Positions 20,985-31,430 are shown, counted from the first letter of the stretch. The stretch is DNA of 64,000 nucleotides from Siderastrea siderea (GCA_964030785.1 OZ034966.1:904501-968500); one strand, 5' to 3'. Notes: generated by a model from the sequence alone, not told the origin. Translations and numbers: made by a program.

Positions 20985-21923
20985 TTATATAATAAGAAAT
21001 AATTTTTTCTTTTCATTTTTATTAATTGTGCCAAGTTTAACAAGTGAATCAAGAAGATATAATGCCTGATTTTTTAGTTTTATTGAGCTATTTCCTGCTT
21101 TTATCGATCCTAACCTCAAATGAAGTTGGTTGATCAATTTTTCAGCTTCATCAGCGATACCGCTTCCTTCGGTTTCCCAATCCTGTTCATAAGAGTCATC
21201 TTCATTGTCAGAAAGTTCAAAAGCAGGTCTTCGGCTCATGACAGTTTTTTCCAAAGGCGTTAGAGGTCTTTCTCTTTTTTCTTGTAAGGAAGTGGACTTC
21301 AGTATTTTTTTCCCCTCCTGTAACCGTTTCGAAAAAAGAGATTCTTTCGTCACCCTTCTTTTTTCATCGATTCCATCTCTTATCTTTTTTAGTTCCGCAA
21401 TGGTTTTACCTTTCAAACCTAATTTCGATTTTCCTACTTTGTAGTTGGGATCATTTCCGTATTTCGTGATCAGTTGATTGACCGTTTGCAACAGGGTTGA
21501 TTCGTGTTGATATTCAGGCTCAACCGGTCCCGGCTTCGCCCACTCTTTTCTTTTGGATGTTTCTTCCATCAGCGGTGGGGGTGGTGGTGGAAAATCATCA
21601 CCATCATCATCATATGGTGGTGGTGGTGGTGGTGATGATGATGGTGTTGGTGCATCCGGTCTGAATTCATCACCAAATGGGTAAGTTTCGTCAAATTCAT
21701 CCATTGTGTAATCAGGAACTTCCTGCTCCTCCTCTTCTTCTTCTTCCACAGTGGTGCTGCTCTTATCAAGCCTTTTTGTGATTGGTTTAAAAAACTCTTC
21801 TCCTTAAAGCTGACCAAACTCTTTGTTTATTTTATCCATTTTGAATTTTTGTTGAATTTCTTCTGTTTGTTCATCAATCTTCAACTTTTCTTCAGCCCGC
21901 TGACGCCATTTTTTCGTTGACAT
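20985..21923 (-). pseudogene. orfX, conserved acidic/proline-rich protein, one in-frame stop
   Basis: The start ATG at 21923 (MSTKKWRQRAEEK) aligns with MSLLKWKEMAEKR of the homologue at 53212. A TAA at 21804-21806 interrupts the frame after about 39 codons; the same frame then runs to 20985. FKPIT just after the stop is shared with Polinton 2, so the stop looks like a point mutation. The protein has a Glu run, poly-Pro stretches, a Lys-rich centre and a conserved C-terminal helical segment. No domain is recognised. The constant place between ATPase and minor capsid protein suggests a virion or assembly role. It is transcribed divergently from the ATPase across 34 bp holding TTAATATATAG. Confidence 0.65.
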
Positions 21924-21957
21924 ATTCCCAGCGTTAATATATAGAAGCGAAAAAAAA

Positions 21958-22608
21958 ATGAAGATTCCAAATTATGACCCAGGTTCTTCCGAGAGTGACT
22001 ACAAGCAAGGTCACCCTTGTATGCCAGCAGATGTTTTTCGGATGTTAATTTGTGGACCCAGTAATTCTGGTAAAACAAACACATTACTGCATATGCTTTA
22101 TGAGTTGTTACAGTATGATAAAATTTACCTATTTTCAAAGAACCTGCACCAGAACAAATACCAGGATCTTTTGCAGGAGTTTGCTGAAAAAATCAACCCC
22201 CACCCCACGGTTGGTTATGAGGTTATCGAGGCCTATGGTGATGAAATCATTCCACTCGAAGAGCTTCCGGTGGACACCCAAAAAATAGTTGTTTTTGACG
22301 ATCTTGTTTGTGAAAGCAACCAAAACAGCATAATTAACTATTTCATCAACGGGCGGCACAGAAACTGCTGCGTTATTTACCTCACTCAAACTTTTTACAA
22401 GGTGCCGAAAAACATCCGTGATAACTGCAGCCATTTTTGTATTTTCAGATTTCTTCCAAGAGAAAACAAACGAATTGCAGACGAGATAGGTGTGGATTAT
22501 GACGCTTTAGATCGCGCCACCGATAAAAAATATTCTTTCTTTTACTATGACAAACCCCAGAAATTAATGAAAAAAATTTTGATGAAGATATATAATGGGC
22601 TATATTAA
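21958..22608 (+). CDS. A32/FtsK-like packaging ATPase
   Basis: The 216-residue protein has a Walker A in [10 protein letters not shown] (residues about 31-40) and a Walker B in KIVVFDDL (about 113-120), with a following IYLTQT sensor-like segment. This is the compact HerA/FtsK-superfamily ATPase of Polintons and large DNA viruses that pumps DNA into preformed capsids. The Polinton 2 copy at 52430 shares FRMLICAPS, DKIYL and DEIIPL with roughly half of positions identical by eye. The start at 21958 follows AATATATAG by 15 bases. The end overlaps the fibre gene by 14 bases. Confidence 0.9.
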   Translation: MKIPNYDPGSSESDYKQGHPCMPADVFRMLICGPSNSGKTNTLLHMLYELLQYDKIYLFSKNLHQNKYQDLLQEFAEKINPHPTVGYEVIEAYGDEIIPLEELPVDTQKIVVFDDLVCESNQNSIINYFINGRHRNCCVIYLTQTFYKVPKNIRDNCSHFCIFRFLPRENKRIADEIGVDYDALDRATDKKYSFFYYDKPQKLMKKILMKIYNGLY

Positions 22609-24418
22609 CAGTCAAATAGGTGGAACAAGCCAAACTACGATGAGTGGAAGTGGAAAAGTTGGTCCTCCTGGCCCAGGGGGTCCTCCTGGCCCCGAGGGTC
22701 CTCCTGGACCGAAGGGTGATAAAGGCCCTGGAGGACCACAGGGTCCTAATGGTCCAAGAGGTGAAAAAGGGCCCGCTGGACCACAAGGTCAGGAGGGGGC
22801 ACAAGGACCAGGGGGTTTAAAAGGCGATAAGGGCGACAAGGGCGATAAAGGTGATCGTGGCACTCAGGGTAGTGCCAGCGGTTCTGCTAATATTGACATG
22901 GAAAATAAGTACGATATTTTGCGATTAAAAAGCAACCCTTATCCTGTCCACGGTGATCTGACAAAGGTAATTAACTATCAGGACACGAGAAATATCTTTC
23001 TTTCGAAAAAGGAAGGCGGAAAAATGGAAGCAAGCATTGACATGAACAATAATACAATCTATAACGTAAAAGACCCAGTACAGGCAGATCAAGCCACAAA
23101 CAAAAAGTATGTCGATAATCAGCTTGCGAAAAAACTGGATAAAGAAGCTGATATTGATATGAAAAATCAATCAATTATCAATCTTAATCTTCTTTCAAAC
23201 CAAAGACACGCCCCATGTGTCGAGTTTGTTAACTACAGAATTGATGACATGACACAAAAAAAGTTTATCAAACTTGATGGCACTAACAGTATGACTGGAG
23301 ACTTGAATTTAAACAATAATAAAATTGTTAACTTACAAACCGATTACAAAGATTCGAAATGCGCAGTTAATGTTGATTTCATGGAAAATGAAATAACAAC
23401 TATGAGAGATCTTGTCACTCAAAAAATTCATGAATCCCAGATCATTAACTCGGGTCAAAAAAGAGACGCCTTCAGATACTTGATGGAAGACACTGATGAA
23501 TCTTCAAGTGAAAACAATATCGAGGTTTTGGGCATCACAGATTTTTCTGATTCTCCACATCAAATAAATAAAGCTTACTCTCTCAAACTCTTGTTTGAAA
23601 AAGGCTCACCCTACCAGTACCAGTCGCGCCTCGGTTTTAACTTATATAAACTTCCAGTCGGTTATTACACAATGGTCGTTGAATGGTTTCCGCCGGAAAT
23701 GAATGAGTTGAGTGTAACACCCCAAGCTACGACGATTTCAATTTCTAATTATGCAACAAAAACCTTCGAGAAGTACACCAAAACAGTTATCAATTTTCAC
23801 AGATGGGGTAGTTCACCCCCACAATTTCTTTATCTCGATCTGCACGGTACAGTCAGTAATCCATCATTTTTAACAATTGGTCATTTAATTGTCTATGGTG
23901 TTAAAGAAACTATTTCAAATGTTGGCCCAAGTGTCTATGACACCGCTTTTGTAATTGAAAACGGAAAAATGGTGATGCAAACAGATCTTTCTTTAAACGG
24001 ACACCAACTACGCTCTTCCATTCACCACATAAACGGTTTTTTAAATTCGACAAAAGGGGACAAAAATTTTGTTTTAAATGGTGCCGAAATAATTTCATTG
24101 CCGGGTGAAGCGGTCTTGAAAAATATTGATATATATTGTACGCGTCCAATCACTTCTTCAGATTCTCATGCCACTGTACATAGACACAAAAAAATATCTT
24201 TAAAACTCAAAACAGCTTTACGGAATTTTTTCACTGGAACTCTAAGCTCTTCAAATATTTTTACCTCAGAAAAAAGTGGGTGGTATCAGACGATAAACCC
24301 AAATTCTTTCCAAATGCCTTCGTCCGGGATTTTGGCTTTTGAACTAAATATGAATGATGATATTTGGAAAAGTTACAACGCAATTATACTTCGTATCGAG
24401 TATCAAACAAGTGCGTGA
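22595..24418 (+). CDS. Collagen/tail-fibre-like fibre protein
   Basis: The 607-residue protein has four parts. After a short N-terminus ([10 protein letters not shown]), residues about 20-90 are some two dozen Gly-X-Y triplets rich in GPP, GPK and GDK, able to form a collagen triple helix. Residues about 95-290 carry phage-tail-fibre-like repeats ([37 protein letters not shown]), typical of trimeric beta-structured fibres. Residues about 290-480 form a domain almost shared with the Polinton 2 fibre, and the last 125 diverge. I infer a trimeric spike for host-cell binding. The start overlaps the ATPase end, implying coupled expression. Confidence 0.75.
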   Translation: MGYINSQIGGTSQTTMSGSGKVGPPGPGGPPGPEGPPGPKGDKGPGGPQGPNGPRGEKGPAGPQGQEGAQGPGGLKGDKGDKGDKGDRGTQGSASGSANIDMENKYDILRLKSNPYPVHGDLTKVINYQDTRNIFLSKKEGGKMEASIDMNNNTIYNVKDPVQADQATNKKYVDNQLAKKLDKEADIDMKNQSIINLNLLSNQRHAPCVEFVNYRIDDMTQKKFIKLDGTNSMTGDLNLNNNKIVNLQTDYKDSKCAVNVDFMENEITTMRDLVTQKIHESQIINSGQKRDAFRYLMEDTDESSSENNIEVLGITDFSDSPHQINKAYSLKLLFEKGSPYQYQSRLGFNLYKLPVGYYTMVVEWFPPEMNELSVTPQATTISISNYATKTFEKYTKTVINFHRWGSSPPQFLYLDLHGTVSNPSFLTIGHLIVYGVKETISNVGPSVYDTAFVIENGKMVMQTDLSLNGHQLRSSIHHINGFLNSTKGDKNFVLNGAEIISLPGEAVLKNIDIYCTRPITSSDSHATVHRHKKISLKLKTALRNFFTGTLSSSNIFTSEKSGWYQTINPNSFQMPSSGILAFELNMNDDIWKSYNAIILRIEYQTSA

Positions 24419-24456
24419 TAACTTTCCACAAAAAATTTTATATATAATATACCACA

Positions 24457-24941
24457 ATGCGAGACATTTTCGAATTCAACCATATCGACCAAACACTTTC
24501 CAAAGAGAAAATTAAAATTCTGAAAGATTTGTATGGTTTTTACCATAAGAAACATTATGGATATGAAAAGTTGCACTGCGGTTTTCGAAGAAAAAATTTG
24601 TTTGTAATCTTTCAGCTGGCAAGTTAATAATTAGTGCCGCAGTAGCCGGAGGAATAACACTGAACCCTGCTGTCATGGCAACTTTAACTGGTGTTGGTCT
24701 TATTTTGAAAGCAGTGGCAAGCCTTAAGAAATACGATAAGAAAATAGAACAAGCAAATTTTGCCCGTATCGAATACCAAAAAATACTTGTTGAGATTCGC
24801 TTTTACCTCAGGGGCGAAGCTTTCGACGAGAAGGTCTTTCTTGATAGATTGAAAATGATAGATAATTTCGCCACTGATCATTGTATGGAAATTCCGCTAT
24901 CTGTTCAAAGAAAGTATGATAAAAAGTTCACTCAATTATAG
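24457..24941 (+). pseudogene. Small membrane protein next to the fibre, frameshifted
   Basis: The start at ATG 24457 follows TATATAATATACCACA. The N-terminus MRDIFEFNHIDQTL is in one frame to about 24600; the rest, with a Gly-rich hydrophobic segment (GGITLNPAVMATLTGVGLI) and KYDKKFTQ near the end, is in another. The intact homologue at 49990 in Polinton 2 has the matching LNPIVLGTVSGAG segment, so this copy carries an indel near 24590-24640. Probably one or two membrane helices. Function unknown; the fixed place beside the fibre suggests a role in entry or virion membrane interaction. Confidence 0.6.
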
Positions 24942-24971
24942 ATTTTCAAAGTAATTATATACGCCAACAAA

Positions 24972-25136
24972 ATGATTGCACTTTTTGCAACTATTTGTTA
25001 TTGGTTTTTTGAGCTTCTCACTCCTCCTGATATTAGACAAATACGATACATTACTCGTGAGTGTGTTTCAAAAATAATGTTACCAACTCGTGATGAAGAT
25101 GGCTTCCCCATTTCCGGCCAAGATGTGGTTCCATAA
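24972..25136 (+). CDS. Predicted 54-residue membrane protein
   Basis: A short frame starts at ATG 24972, 16 bases after AATTATATAC, in the same promoter style as its neighbours. The N-terminus (MIALFATICYWFFELL) is a plausible transmembrane helix, followed by a polar tail. No family is recognised. The promoter-like spacing is the main support. Confidence 0.4.
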   Translation: MIALFATICYWFFELLTPPDIRQIRYITRECVSKIMLPTRDEDGFPISGQDVVP

Positions 25137-25348
25137 TAAAACAGAGAAATTTACATACCACGCTTCAATGCATTAAAAACATAGCTGGTGGTCGCGGGAC
25201 TTTCCCTTGGAAATGAGTCATCACATTGTCAAAGTTATGTAAATAGAATCATCTAGAACGACCAATATGCTAGAAACATTAAACGAAAAAAATAAAGAGC
25301 AGCTATATGTGTATGAACAATTAAAAAAACAATGAAATTAAGAATAAA

Positions 25349-25536
25349 ATGGAACCGCATGTATTAAAATGTCTTCTAACGCAAATGTGTGAATTCTTAA
25401 AACAAACAAATCAAGAAGAAGATTTTATAAAAATGTTGAAAAAAACTTAGAAAATGAAGAACCGACTGAAGAGGAAATATGTTTGGTTAAGCTTACTCTT
25501 GAACAGTTGCGAAATTTGTCCGCTGAGCTTGCTTAA
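25349..25536 (+). pseudogene. Short broken acidic frame
   Basis: A frame from ATG 25349 (MEPHVLKCLL) stops at 25450 in an A-rich stretch. One frame over, an acidic segment (EEPTEEEICLVKLTLEQL) continues to a stop at 25536. It looks like one small gene with an indel, but there is no homologue in Polinton 2 to confirm it. Confidence 0.3.
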
Positions 25537-25609
25537 AAAAGAAGCGAAAAAAAAATAAACTGTAAGCTTCTCAACAAAGAAGCTGACCTATAAAAATCCT
25601 AATATAGCA

Positions 25610-25762
25610 ATGAACCCGAGAAACATCCAGTTCAACTCTGTAACGAACATTCTTGATCTTTCGAACATGACTTCACATCTAAATCTGTTTTTCTTTCATC
25701 ATTGCCGGGACTTTCCCGAAATGTATCACCCGCCGTTTTCACAAAGCCACAACTGGTCGTAA
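25610..25762 (+). CDS. Hypothetical 50-residue protein
   Basis: A frame from ATG 25610 (MNPRNIQFNSV), preceded by CTATAAAAATCCTAATATAG, ends at 25762. It contains CRDFPEMYHPP; a degenerate RDFPLEM-type relic occurs upstream near 25195, so a small duplicated family is possible. No function is recognised. Confidence 0.3.
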   Translation: MNPRNIQFNSVTNILDLSNMTSHLNLFFFHHCRDFPEMYHPPFSQSHNWS

Positions 25763-25897
25763 CTGGTTGTAACTGAACGTAAGGCGGTCGCGACTATAAA
25801 AACTTACATCACCCCATTTTATATCATTTGGAAACAAACATGGAATGGAACGACTCTCGCGATTTGAATTTTTTTAGGCATTGAAAACCACTGATCA

Positions 25898-25989
25898 ATG
25901 TTCACAAACTTCAGGCATCTCAACGAGGAGCAGAAGGCAATGCTTCAAATGTATATCAACTTTCATGATGAAATGAAAACATTTTCTTG
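25898..25989 (+). pseudogene. Gene 5' fragment cut by the LTR retrotransposon
   Basis: A frame from ATG 25898 begins MFTNFRHLNEEQKAML and reaches the insertion point of the Gypsy element. The continuing coding segment is on the far side at 30870-31059 (ending SRFLRRYF), but in another frame relative to the rejoined site, so the gene had probably also suffered a one-base change. The product is not recognised. Confidence 0.35.
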
Positions 25990-26153
25990 TGTTGACCGGT
26001 GAGGACAACTTCTGAAGAACACAACATTTAATACATATAGTTCTAACAAACGGCCAAACACACGGCCATGCTCTCTTGTACACAACAACTGCTCATGCGC
26101 CGCATACCGCTGACCTAACCTAAGACTTGAGAGAATGTTAACTCCTATCAACA
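25990..26153 (-). repeat. 3' LTR of Gypsy element
   Basis: 164 bp, TGTTGACC...TATCAACA on the plus strand, matching the other LTR except for G at 26099 where the other has T at 30815. Confidence 0.95.
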
Positions 26154-26291
26154 TCCTCCCTTTCAAGGAAAACTATTAACGTGTTAATATGTTTCGCATG
26201 AGACAGTGAACAAGTAAAATAAACAAATATGAACAAGCAATGTCAGTTAGCAGTCATCATTGAGTACAATTGTACTCTGAAGTCTCTAGAC

Positions 26292-29144
26292 TCAAAGGTC
26301 CAGTCTCTTGGGTGGTCTAATCGTTCGGCCACAACGGGACGTTTGCACTGGACTCTCAGTTGGTGAATCTGAAATGGGAATGAGCTCTGTGGTTTCTGCA
26401 GAATTCCCTACGGCTGAAGTGTCACTATCATCTGCCACTGGTGGTTCCAGGGTTTGCAGGTTGCAAGGGACTGAAGGCTCAGCCGGTCTTAAGTGGGTCC
26501 TGTTCCGTCTAACCAACCCACCTTGTGTTTCGACGACATACGAACGCGGAGTCACTTCCTCTAAGACTTCGCCACGATCCCAGCGATCACCACGGTGACG
26601 GTCATTTGGTCTGGTGAACACAATTTGTCCAGGTGAGAGAGGGGGTAAGTCTCTGCTTGCCGTTTTGTCATAGTGGGCTTTAGCTTTAGCTCGCCTGCCC
26701 AGATGTTCGTCACGCACTAAGGCTACTGGTGGCACAGATTGGCTCAACAATGATTCAGCTATTGGCAAGGTGGACTTCGTTCGCCGGCATAAAAATCTCT
26801 GTGCTGGGGAGTAGGTCATACCCTGAGGCGGAGTGTTCCTATGATCCAAGAGACCAGTGAGGAGATCCGACTTTTTCAACATCTTCTTGGCTTCCTTGAC
26901 AGTGGATTCGGCTTTACCAGCGGCTCTAGCGTAATAGGGTGACCGGGTGATCAACTTAAAACCATGGGCTTTGGCAAAGTTCACAAACTCTTGAGAGGTA
27001 TATTGGGGCCCATTGTCTGACAGAAATGTTTCTGGCACACCATAGCGGGCAAAGTGCGCCTTAGTCACGGAGATAACATTGGTAGCGGTGATGTCTTCGT
27101 TTAACAGATCAACCTCAAACCAGTCACTGTAGTGGTCTACTGTAACAGCATACCAACGCCCTCCATGCTTAAACAAGTCCTGCGAAATGAATTTCCATGG
27201 ACCATGCGGAATCTCATGAGATAACATCGGTTCTTTCGGGAGCGCTGGGCCATAGCTAGCACACAACGAACATTTGGCACTCTCTTGAAGAATTGCTGTT
27301 TGCATTCCAGGCCAATACATTACTTCTCGGGCACGACGAATCATACTTTCACCGCCCTGGTGGCCTTGGTGGAGTTTTTTCAGCATAGTAGACTGTAGCT
27401 TTAGGGGAATGACGACCTTGTGTGATTTGTACAGGACACCATGGTACATTGCTAGCTCATCCCGCAATGGATAGTAATGACGAAGTGCTGTGGGAACCTG
27501 CGATTTGTCGGAAGGCCATCCATGAGCAACAAATTCACAAAGGACTGACAGGGTAGGGTCTGCTTTCGTTTCAGCTTTGACTTCTTCTAGTGTGCTAGGA
27601 TACATCTCTGGCGAGTCTAGTTCCAGGGCCTCTAGCTCTACTCGGAACATCTCGTGGTTGTCCTCCGGGTCGCATTGAAACACCTCTTCTTGTGGGCCTG
27701 AAGGTGAAGGGAGGTTCAGGGCAGCTCTTGACAATGTATCAGCCAAGTACATGTATTTGCCTTTCTTGTAGACTACTGTAAATTTGAAAGGTTGAAGCTG
27801 AAGCATCATGCGTTGAAGGCGCCTGGGGGCTTTACTCAAAGGTTTCTTAAAGATTGTCTCTAACGGTTGGTGGTCAGAATGTACTATAACATCTTGTTTG
27901 CCATAAAGATACTGATAGAATTTTGTACACGCTACTTTGATGGCCAAACATTCCTTCTCAATAGGCGCATAGTTAACTTCGGTTGCCGACAGTGTTGAGC
28001 TTGTAAAAGCCACAGGCTGCCCATCTTGTAGTAGGGCTCCACCAAGGCCCGTATCGCTGGCATCCACTTGTAACACACATGGCTTGTTTACATCAAAGAA
28101 CTTCAATGTTGTGGCATTTGCAATTGCACTTTTGGCCGTCTTGAAAGCTGTGTCATGCTGAGAAGACCATGACCAGACTGCATCCACGTGTGTCAGCTCA
28201 GCAAGTGGCTTCACAATTTCTGCAAGATTTGGGGTAAAGCGTGACAAATAGTTGCACATACCCAGGAACCGCTGGACCCCTTTTACATCTTGCGGTGGGG
28301 TCATGTCCCTAATGGCCCGGACTCGATCTGGATGCGGAGTAATTCCATCACTGCTAAGGAGATGGCCCATCCAAGTAACTTGCTTCACTTTGAACTGAAA
28401 TTTCTTTGGGTTCAACTTGAGATTCACTTCTCGGCACCGCAACATTAAGTTCCACAAATTAATGTCATGATCCTTCTCTGCCTCCTCAAGACTACCACCC
28501 CTTCCAAAGACTAAGATGTCATCAGCCTTGTTTACAACACCACTCAATCCTTCTAGAGCTTCATGCTGCCTACGCTGGTACTCCTCTGGCCCTAGGCTGA
28601 CCCCAAAGGGCATACGCAGCCAACGGTAGCGGCCAATTGGAGTGTGCATGGTCGTTAAAAATGAGGAACTTTCATCTAACTCGATGTTTGTGAAGCCCTT
28701 GTACACATCCACACAGGAAAAAATTTTGGCACTATTCAACTTTGGCAATAACTCATCAACTGTAGGAATGGGGTATTTTGGAACTTCAATGGCTTTATTG
28801 ATTGTCTGGCTGGGGTCAATGCACACCCGTATGCTTCCATCGGGTTTCTCTCTGTAAACACTGTTAGAGATCCATGCTGTTGGCTCAGTGACTTTTTCCA
28901 AGATACCCTGTTTTTCAAGGTCACGTATTGCTTCTGCTGCTTTTGCTTCTTTTACCACTGGACACCGATGGGGATGGGCTTGGATTGGAGCCACATTAGG
29001 GTTCATGCGGATGTGTAGGGGTGGACCTAATGTTCCCAACCCAGTATGGACATCTTTGAATGCCTCCATGACAATGGCCTTGGTCAGTTTTCCCCCAGGG
29101 ACAGGCATATGGGACACTCCCACCTCACTAGCTGCACTCACCAT
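26292..29144 (-). CDS. pol: Gypsy Pol: reverse transcriptase, RNase H, integrase
   Basis: The 950-residue frame shows the Ty3/Gypsy order. The RT palm has IFSCVDVYKGF (motif A) and KADDILVFG (motif C, xxDD). RNase H shows LQVDASDTGLGGALL and HSDHQPLE. The integrase has an HHCC finger (HQGHQGGESM...CSLC) and core residues in VTVDHYSDWF, FLSDNGPQYT and GKAESTVKEA. An Arg/Pro-rich tail follows. The frame is intact, but its junction with the upstream gag-protease frame is broken: the latter ends at 29266 and the two are out of register. It replicates by reverse transcription through LTRs. Confidence 0.93.
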   Translation of the reverse strand: MVSAASEVGVSHMPVPGGKLTKAIVMEAFKDVHTGLGTLGPPLHIRMNPNVAPIQAHPHRCPVVKEAKAAEAIRDLEKQGILEKVTEPTAWISNSVYREKPDGSIRVCIDPSQTINKAIEVPKYPIPTVDELLPKLNSAKIFSCVDVYKGFTNIELDESSSFLTTMHTPIGRYRWLRMPFGVSLGPEEYQRRQHEALEGLSGVVNKADDILVFGRGGSLEEAEKDHDINLWNLMLRCREVNLKLNPKKFQFKVKQVTWMGHLLSSDGITPHPDRVRAIRDMTPPQDVKGVQRFLGMCNYLSRFTPNLAEIVKPLAELTHVDAVWSWSSQHDTAFKTAKSAIANATTLKFFDVNKPCVLQVDASDTGLGGALLQDGQPVAFTSSTLSATEVNYAPIEKECLAIKVACTKFYQYLYGKQDVIVHSDHQPLETIFKKPLSKAPRRLQRMMLQLQPFKFTVVYKKGKYMYLADTLSRAALNLPSPSGPQEEVFQCDPEDNHEMFRVELEALELDSPEMYPSTLEEVKAETKADPTLSVLCEFVAHGWPSDKSQVPTALRHYYPLRDELAMYHGVLYKSHKVVIPLKLQSTMLKKLHQGHQGGESMIRRAREVMYWPGMQTAILQESAKCSLCASYGPALPKEPMLSHEIPHGPWKFISQDLFKHGGRWYAVTVDHYSDWFEVDLLNEDITATNVISVTKAHFARYGVPETFLSDNGPQYTSQEFVNFAKAHGFKLITRSPYYARAAGKAESTVKEAKKMLKKSDLLTGLLDHRNTPPQGMTYSPAQRFLCRRTKSTLPIAESLLSQSVPPVALVRDEHLGRRAKAKAHYDKTASRDLPPLSPGQIVFTRPNDRHRGDRWDRGEVLEEVTPRSYVVETQGGLVRRNRTHLRPAEPSVPCNLQTLEPPVADDSDTSAVGNSAETTELIPISDSPTESPVQTSRCGRTIRPPKRLDL

Positions 29145-29265
29145 TCGCTTAACTTGAGCTTCACTGGTTGCGGTACCGTTAACTGCACTTACATGTATAT
29201 CTGCACATTCTTCTTATCTCAATCAGGCCTAGCCTAATACAATCAGATCCACTCAAAAGGGGTGG

Positions 29266-30540
29266 TTATGAACCCATGACATCTTTACTTAACAGTTGAA
29301 ATTGAAGAGTGTGAAACTTTCCCTGAGTTTCGCAGACTAACTCAATTTGCTCCATTGGCTTTATTACACCTCCTCCATAGGTGTGCAGAATGGCAGAAGA
29401 AGGTTTTATTAGGCTACGGATGTCACAGTCCGGTGGACACATGCTCACAAGGTCATCCACTGCAAGTGTGTTAGTTGTTGAGGCTGTATCTAATTGCAAA
29501 GTTTTCCAAACAAAACAATTTCCAGCTGCTGATAATTTGATCGCTGCAAAGAACTTCTTCCCTTTCTGCACGGATACAGTTCTCACAGAGTGGATGTCCA
29601 CTGTAAACAAATGATATGTTTCCTGCTCGCCATCATAAACAGACTCATTCAGTGCATTCACATGCCGAGGCTTGCTTAAACATTTACGGGCTACATGCCC
29701 TTCTTTGCCACATTTTCTACAAATATACTTAAGAAGAATCGCACGACACTTTTCTTTTGCGTGACTTGGTGTTGCTCCACAGTAGTTACACTCAGGCTGT
29801 TTCGGGGGCAACCCTTTACTAGAGCTTCCACTTGGAGACTGAGGACTTTTTGTCTTTGATGGGGGCACTTTTGCTGTCCAGTTGACCTGCTCCTGATCTC
29901 CACGGACTTGTCTCATAAGACGTCGAGCATCAGTTGAGGATTCATAATTCTTAGCAATTTCAACCACAGCACGAAACTCCACAATGTTACCGTCCTTGTT
30001 ACGATGACCATTGGTGTTCAACTTTCCTTGTAAGGCTTCGTCTACCAAACCAGCAATGAAACGATCCCGGCATGCCTGATCTTCAAAGTCCCCATATTCG
30101 CAATATTTAGCTCGTTCCACCACTCGACATTCCTAGGCACTAATCGATTCTCCCTCGGACTGAAACATTCGACCCATCTTCGTTCGCTCCGCTTGCACAC
30201 TCACACTACCGCCAAATCGCTTAATGAGGGCTTGAATAACTTTTACTGGATTGTCTTTATTCTCTTCAGACAGTCCCAGCGTTTTGTTATTGGGATTAAT
30301 CAATCTCTTCATCTTTGAGGGTAGAGTTGCTCGTAATGTCGACATGCATAGACTTGGTTTCTTCCACTGTGCTTTGCCTTCCTCGCTTTCATCGTCATAT
30401 TTGCACCCAGCTTTCGACTGGAACCAGCCCATCACCGTACAATAATCGACATAATCCAAAACGAAACAGTCTAGAGCTTCTCGTTCATCCAGTCCTTCCT
30501 GCAGTTGAGGAACAGGAAAACCGACCGGTGCACCCGCCAT
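29266..30540 (-). pseudogene. gag: Gypsy Gag-protease, one in-frame stop
   Basis: The frame begins at ATG 30540 (MAGAPVGFPVPQ) and continues past a TAG at 30133-30135 to 29266. Two CCHC zinc knuckles of Gag are present (CNYCGATPSHAKEKC and CRKCGKEGHVARKC), followed by an aspartic-protease segment with LQLDTAS. The TAG could be a point mutation of a Trp codon. Gag packages the RNA and the protease matures the particle. Confidence 0.82.
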
Positions 30541-30705
30541 GATAAAAACAAACACGAACAGTTTTCGCGGGCACCAGCTCGACAAGAACATAAATGGCGG
30601 GAACGAATCGCACAACAACTACGACCGCTCAACTTCCAAACACGAAATCACCACAATATTAATGCTACTTGTCTTCAGGCGAGTGTTCGTCTACTTCTGG
30701 CACCA

Positions 30706-30869
30706 TGTTGACCGGTGAGGACAACTTCTGAAGAACACAACATTTAATACATATAGTTCTAACAAACGGCCAAACACACGGCCATGCTCTCTTGTACACA
30801 ACAACTGCTCATGCTCCGCATACCGCTGACCTAACCTAAGACTTGAGAGAATGTTAACTCCTATCAACA
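30706..30869 (-). repeat. 5' LTR of Gypsy element
   Basis: 164 bp, one mismatch with 25990-26153. It carries the promoter for the minus-strand transcript; I cannot place the TATA box with confidence. Confidence 0.95.
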
Positions 30870-31059
30870 CTTGAAAACTTCCTTTACAAAAGAGAAGCTG
30901 AAGGATCGCTGGTTGCAAGTGTGTACTTCAAAAAACCTACATCAAGTCTCGCAACTCCGTAAAGTTTTGGAAGTGCCTGATACCAATCCTATTGGCAACA
31001 AATCGTTCAAACACGAAAAAACTGTGTCTGGTTCGCGGTTTCTAAGGAGATATTTTTAG
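30870..31059 (+). pseudogene. Gene 3' fragment beyond the LTR insertion
   Basis: A 62-codon open segment (TSFTKEKLKDRW ... SRFLRRYF) follows the CTTG duplication and ends at 31059, just before the palindromic repeat array. It is probably the tail of the gene starting at 25898. Basic, unrecognised. Confidence 0.35.
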
Positions 31060-31430
31060 CGCATCGGCTTACGCCGTAAGCCGTTAATTATTCATTAGCT
31101 TTCAGTGTAATCACTTCACATCGGCTTACGCCGTAAGCCGTTAATTATTCATTAGCTTTCAGTGTAATCACTTCACATCGGCTTACGCCGTAAGCCGTTA
31201 ATTATTCATTAGCTTTCAGTGTATCAGATATTTTTAACACATCGGGAAACGGCGTAAGCCATTAATTATTCATTAGCTGTCAATGTAATCAGATATTTTT
31301 AACACATCGGCTTACGGCGTAATCCATTAATTATTCATTTGCTTTCAGTGTAATCAGATATTTTTAACACATCGGCTTACGGCGTAAGCCATTAATTATT
31401 CATTTGCTTTCAGTGTAATCAGATACAATA
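31057..31430. repeat. Six-unit array with hyphenated palindromes (iteron-like)
   Basis: Units of 57 bp (first three) and about 65 bp (last three) each contain CGGCTTACGCCGTAAGCCG or a variant, at 31065, 31122, 31179, 31243, 31308 and 31373, followed by TTAATTATTCATTAGCTTTCAG. The core is a 9-bp inverted repeat around one base. Later units read GGCGTAAGCCA, so only some are perfect. The array sits between converted gene remnants and the OB-fold-like gene. Candidate roles are an origin-associated binding array, a packaging signal or an enhancer. Confidence 0.85.

Larger units (their letters stand above)
25990..30869 (-). mobile_element. Ty3/Gypsy LTR retrotransposon nested in Polinton 1
   Basis: Two 164-bp LTRs (25990-26153 and 30706-30869), starting TG and ending CA, differ at one position and are flanked by the duplication CTTG (25986-25989 and 30870-30873). 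Transcription is on the minus strand. Next to the 5' LTR the primer-binding site on that strand reads TGGTGCCAGAAGTAG (30691-30705), and a purine tract GAAAGGGAGGA lies at 26154-26164 beside the 3' LTR. Gag-protease and pol frames lie between. The near-identical LTRs show that the insertion is younger than the Polinton. Confidence 0.95.

Noticed and set aside
22445..22804. Minus-strand frame of 119 codons over the ATPase/fibre junction
   Set aside because: It is antisense to the collagen triplets and has no motif of its own.
26308..26598. Plus-strand frames over the Gypsy pol gene (also at 28642, 28888 and 29046)
   Set aside because: They are antisense shadows of the intact pol frame.
31057..31430. 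Possible CRISPR array
   Set aside because: The spacers are not unique: the whole unit repeats. Spacing and context do not fit CRISPR, and the genome is eukaryotic.
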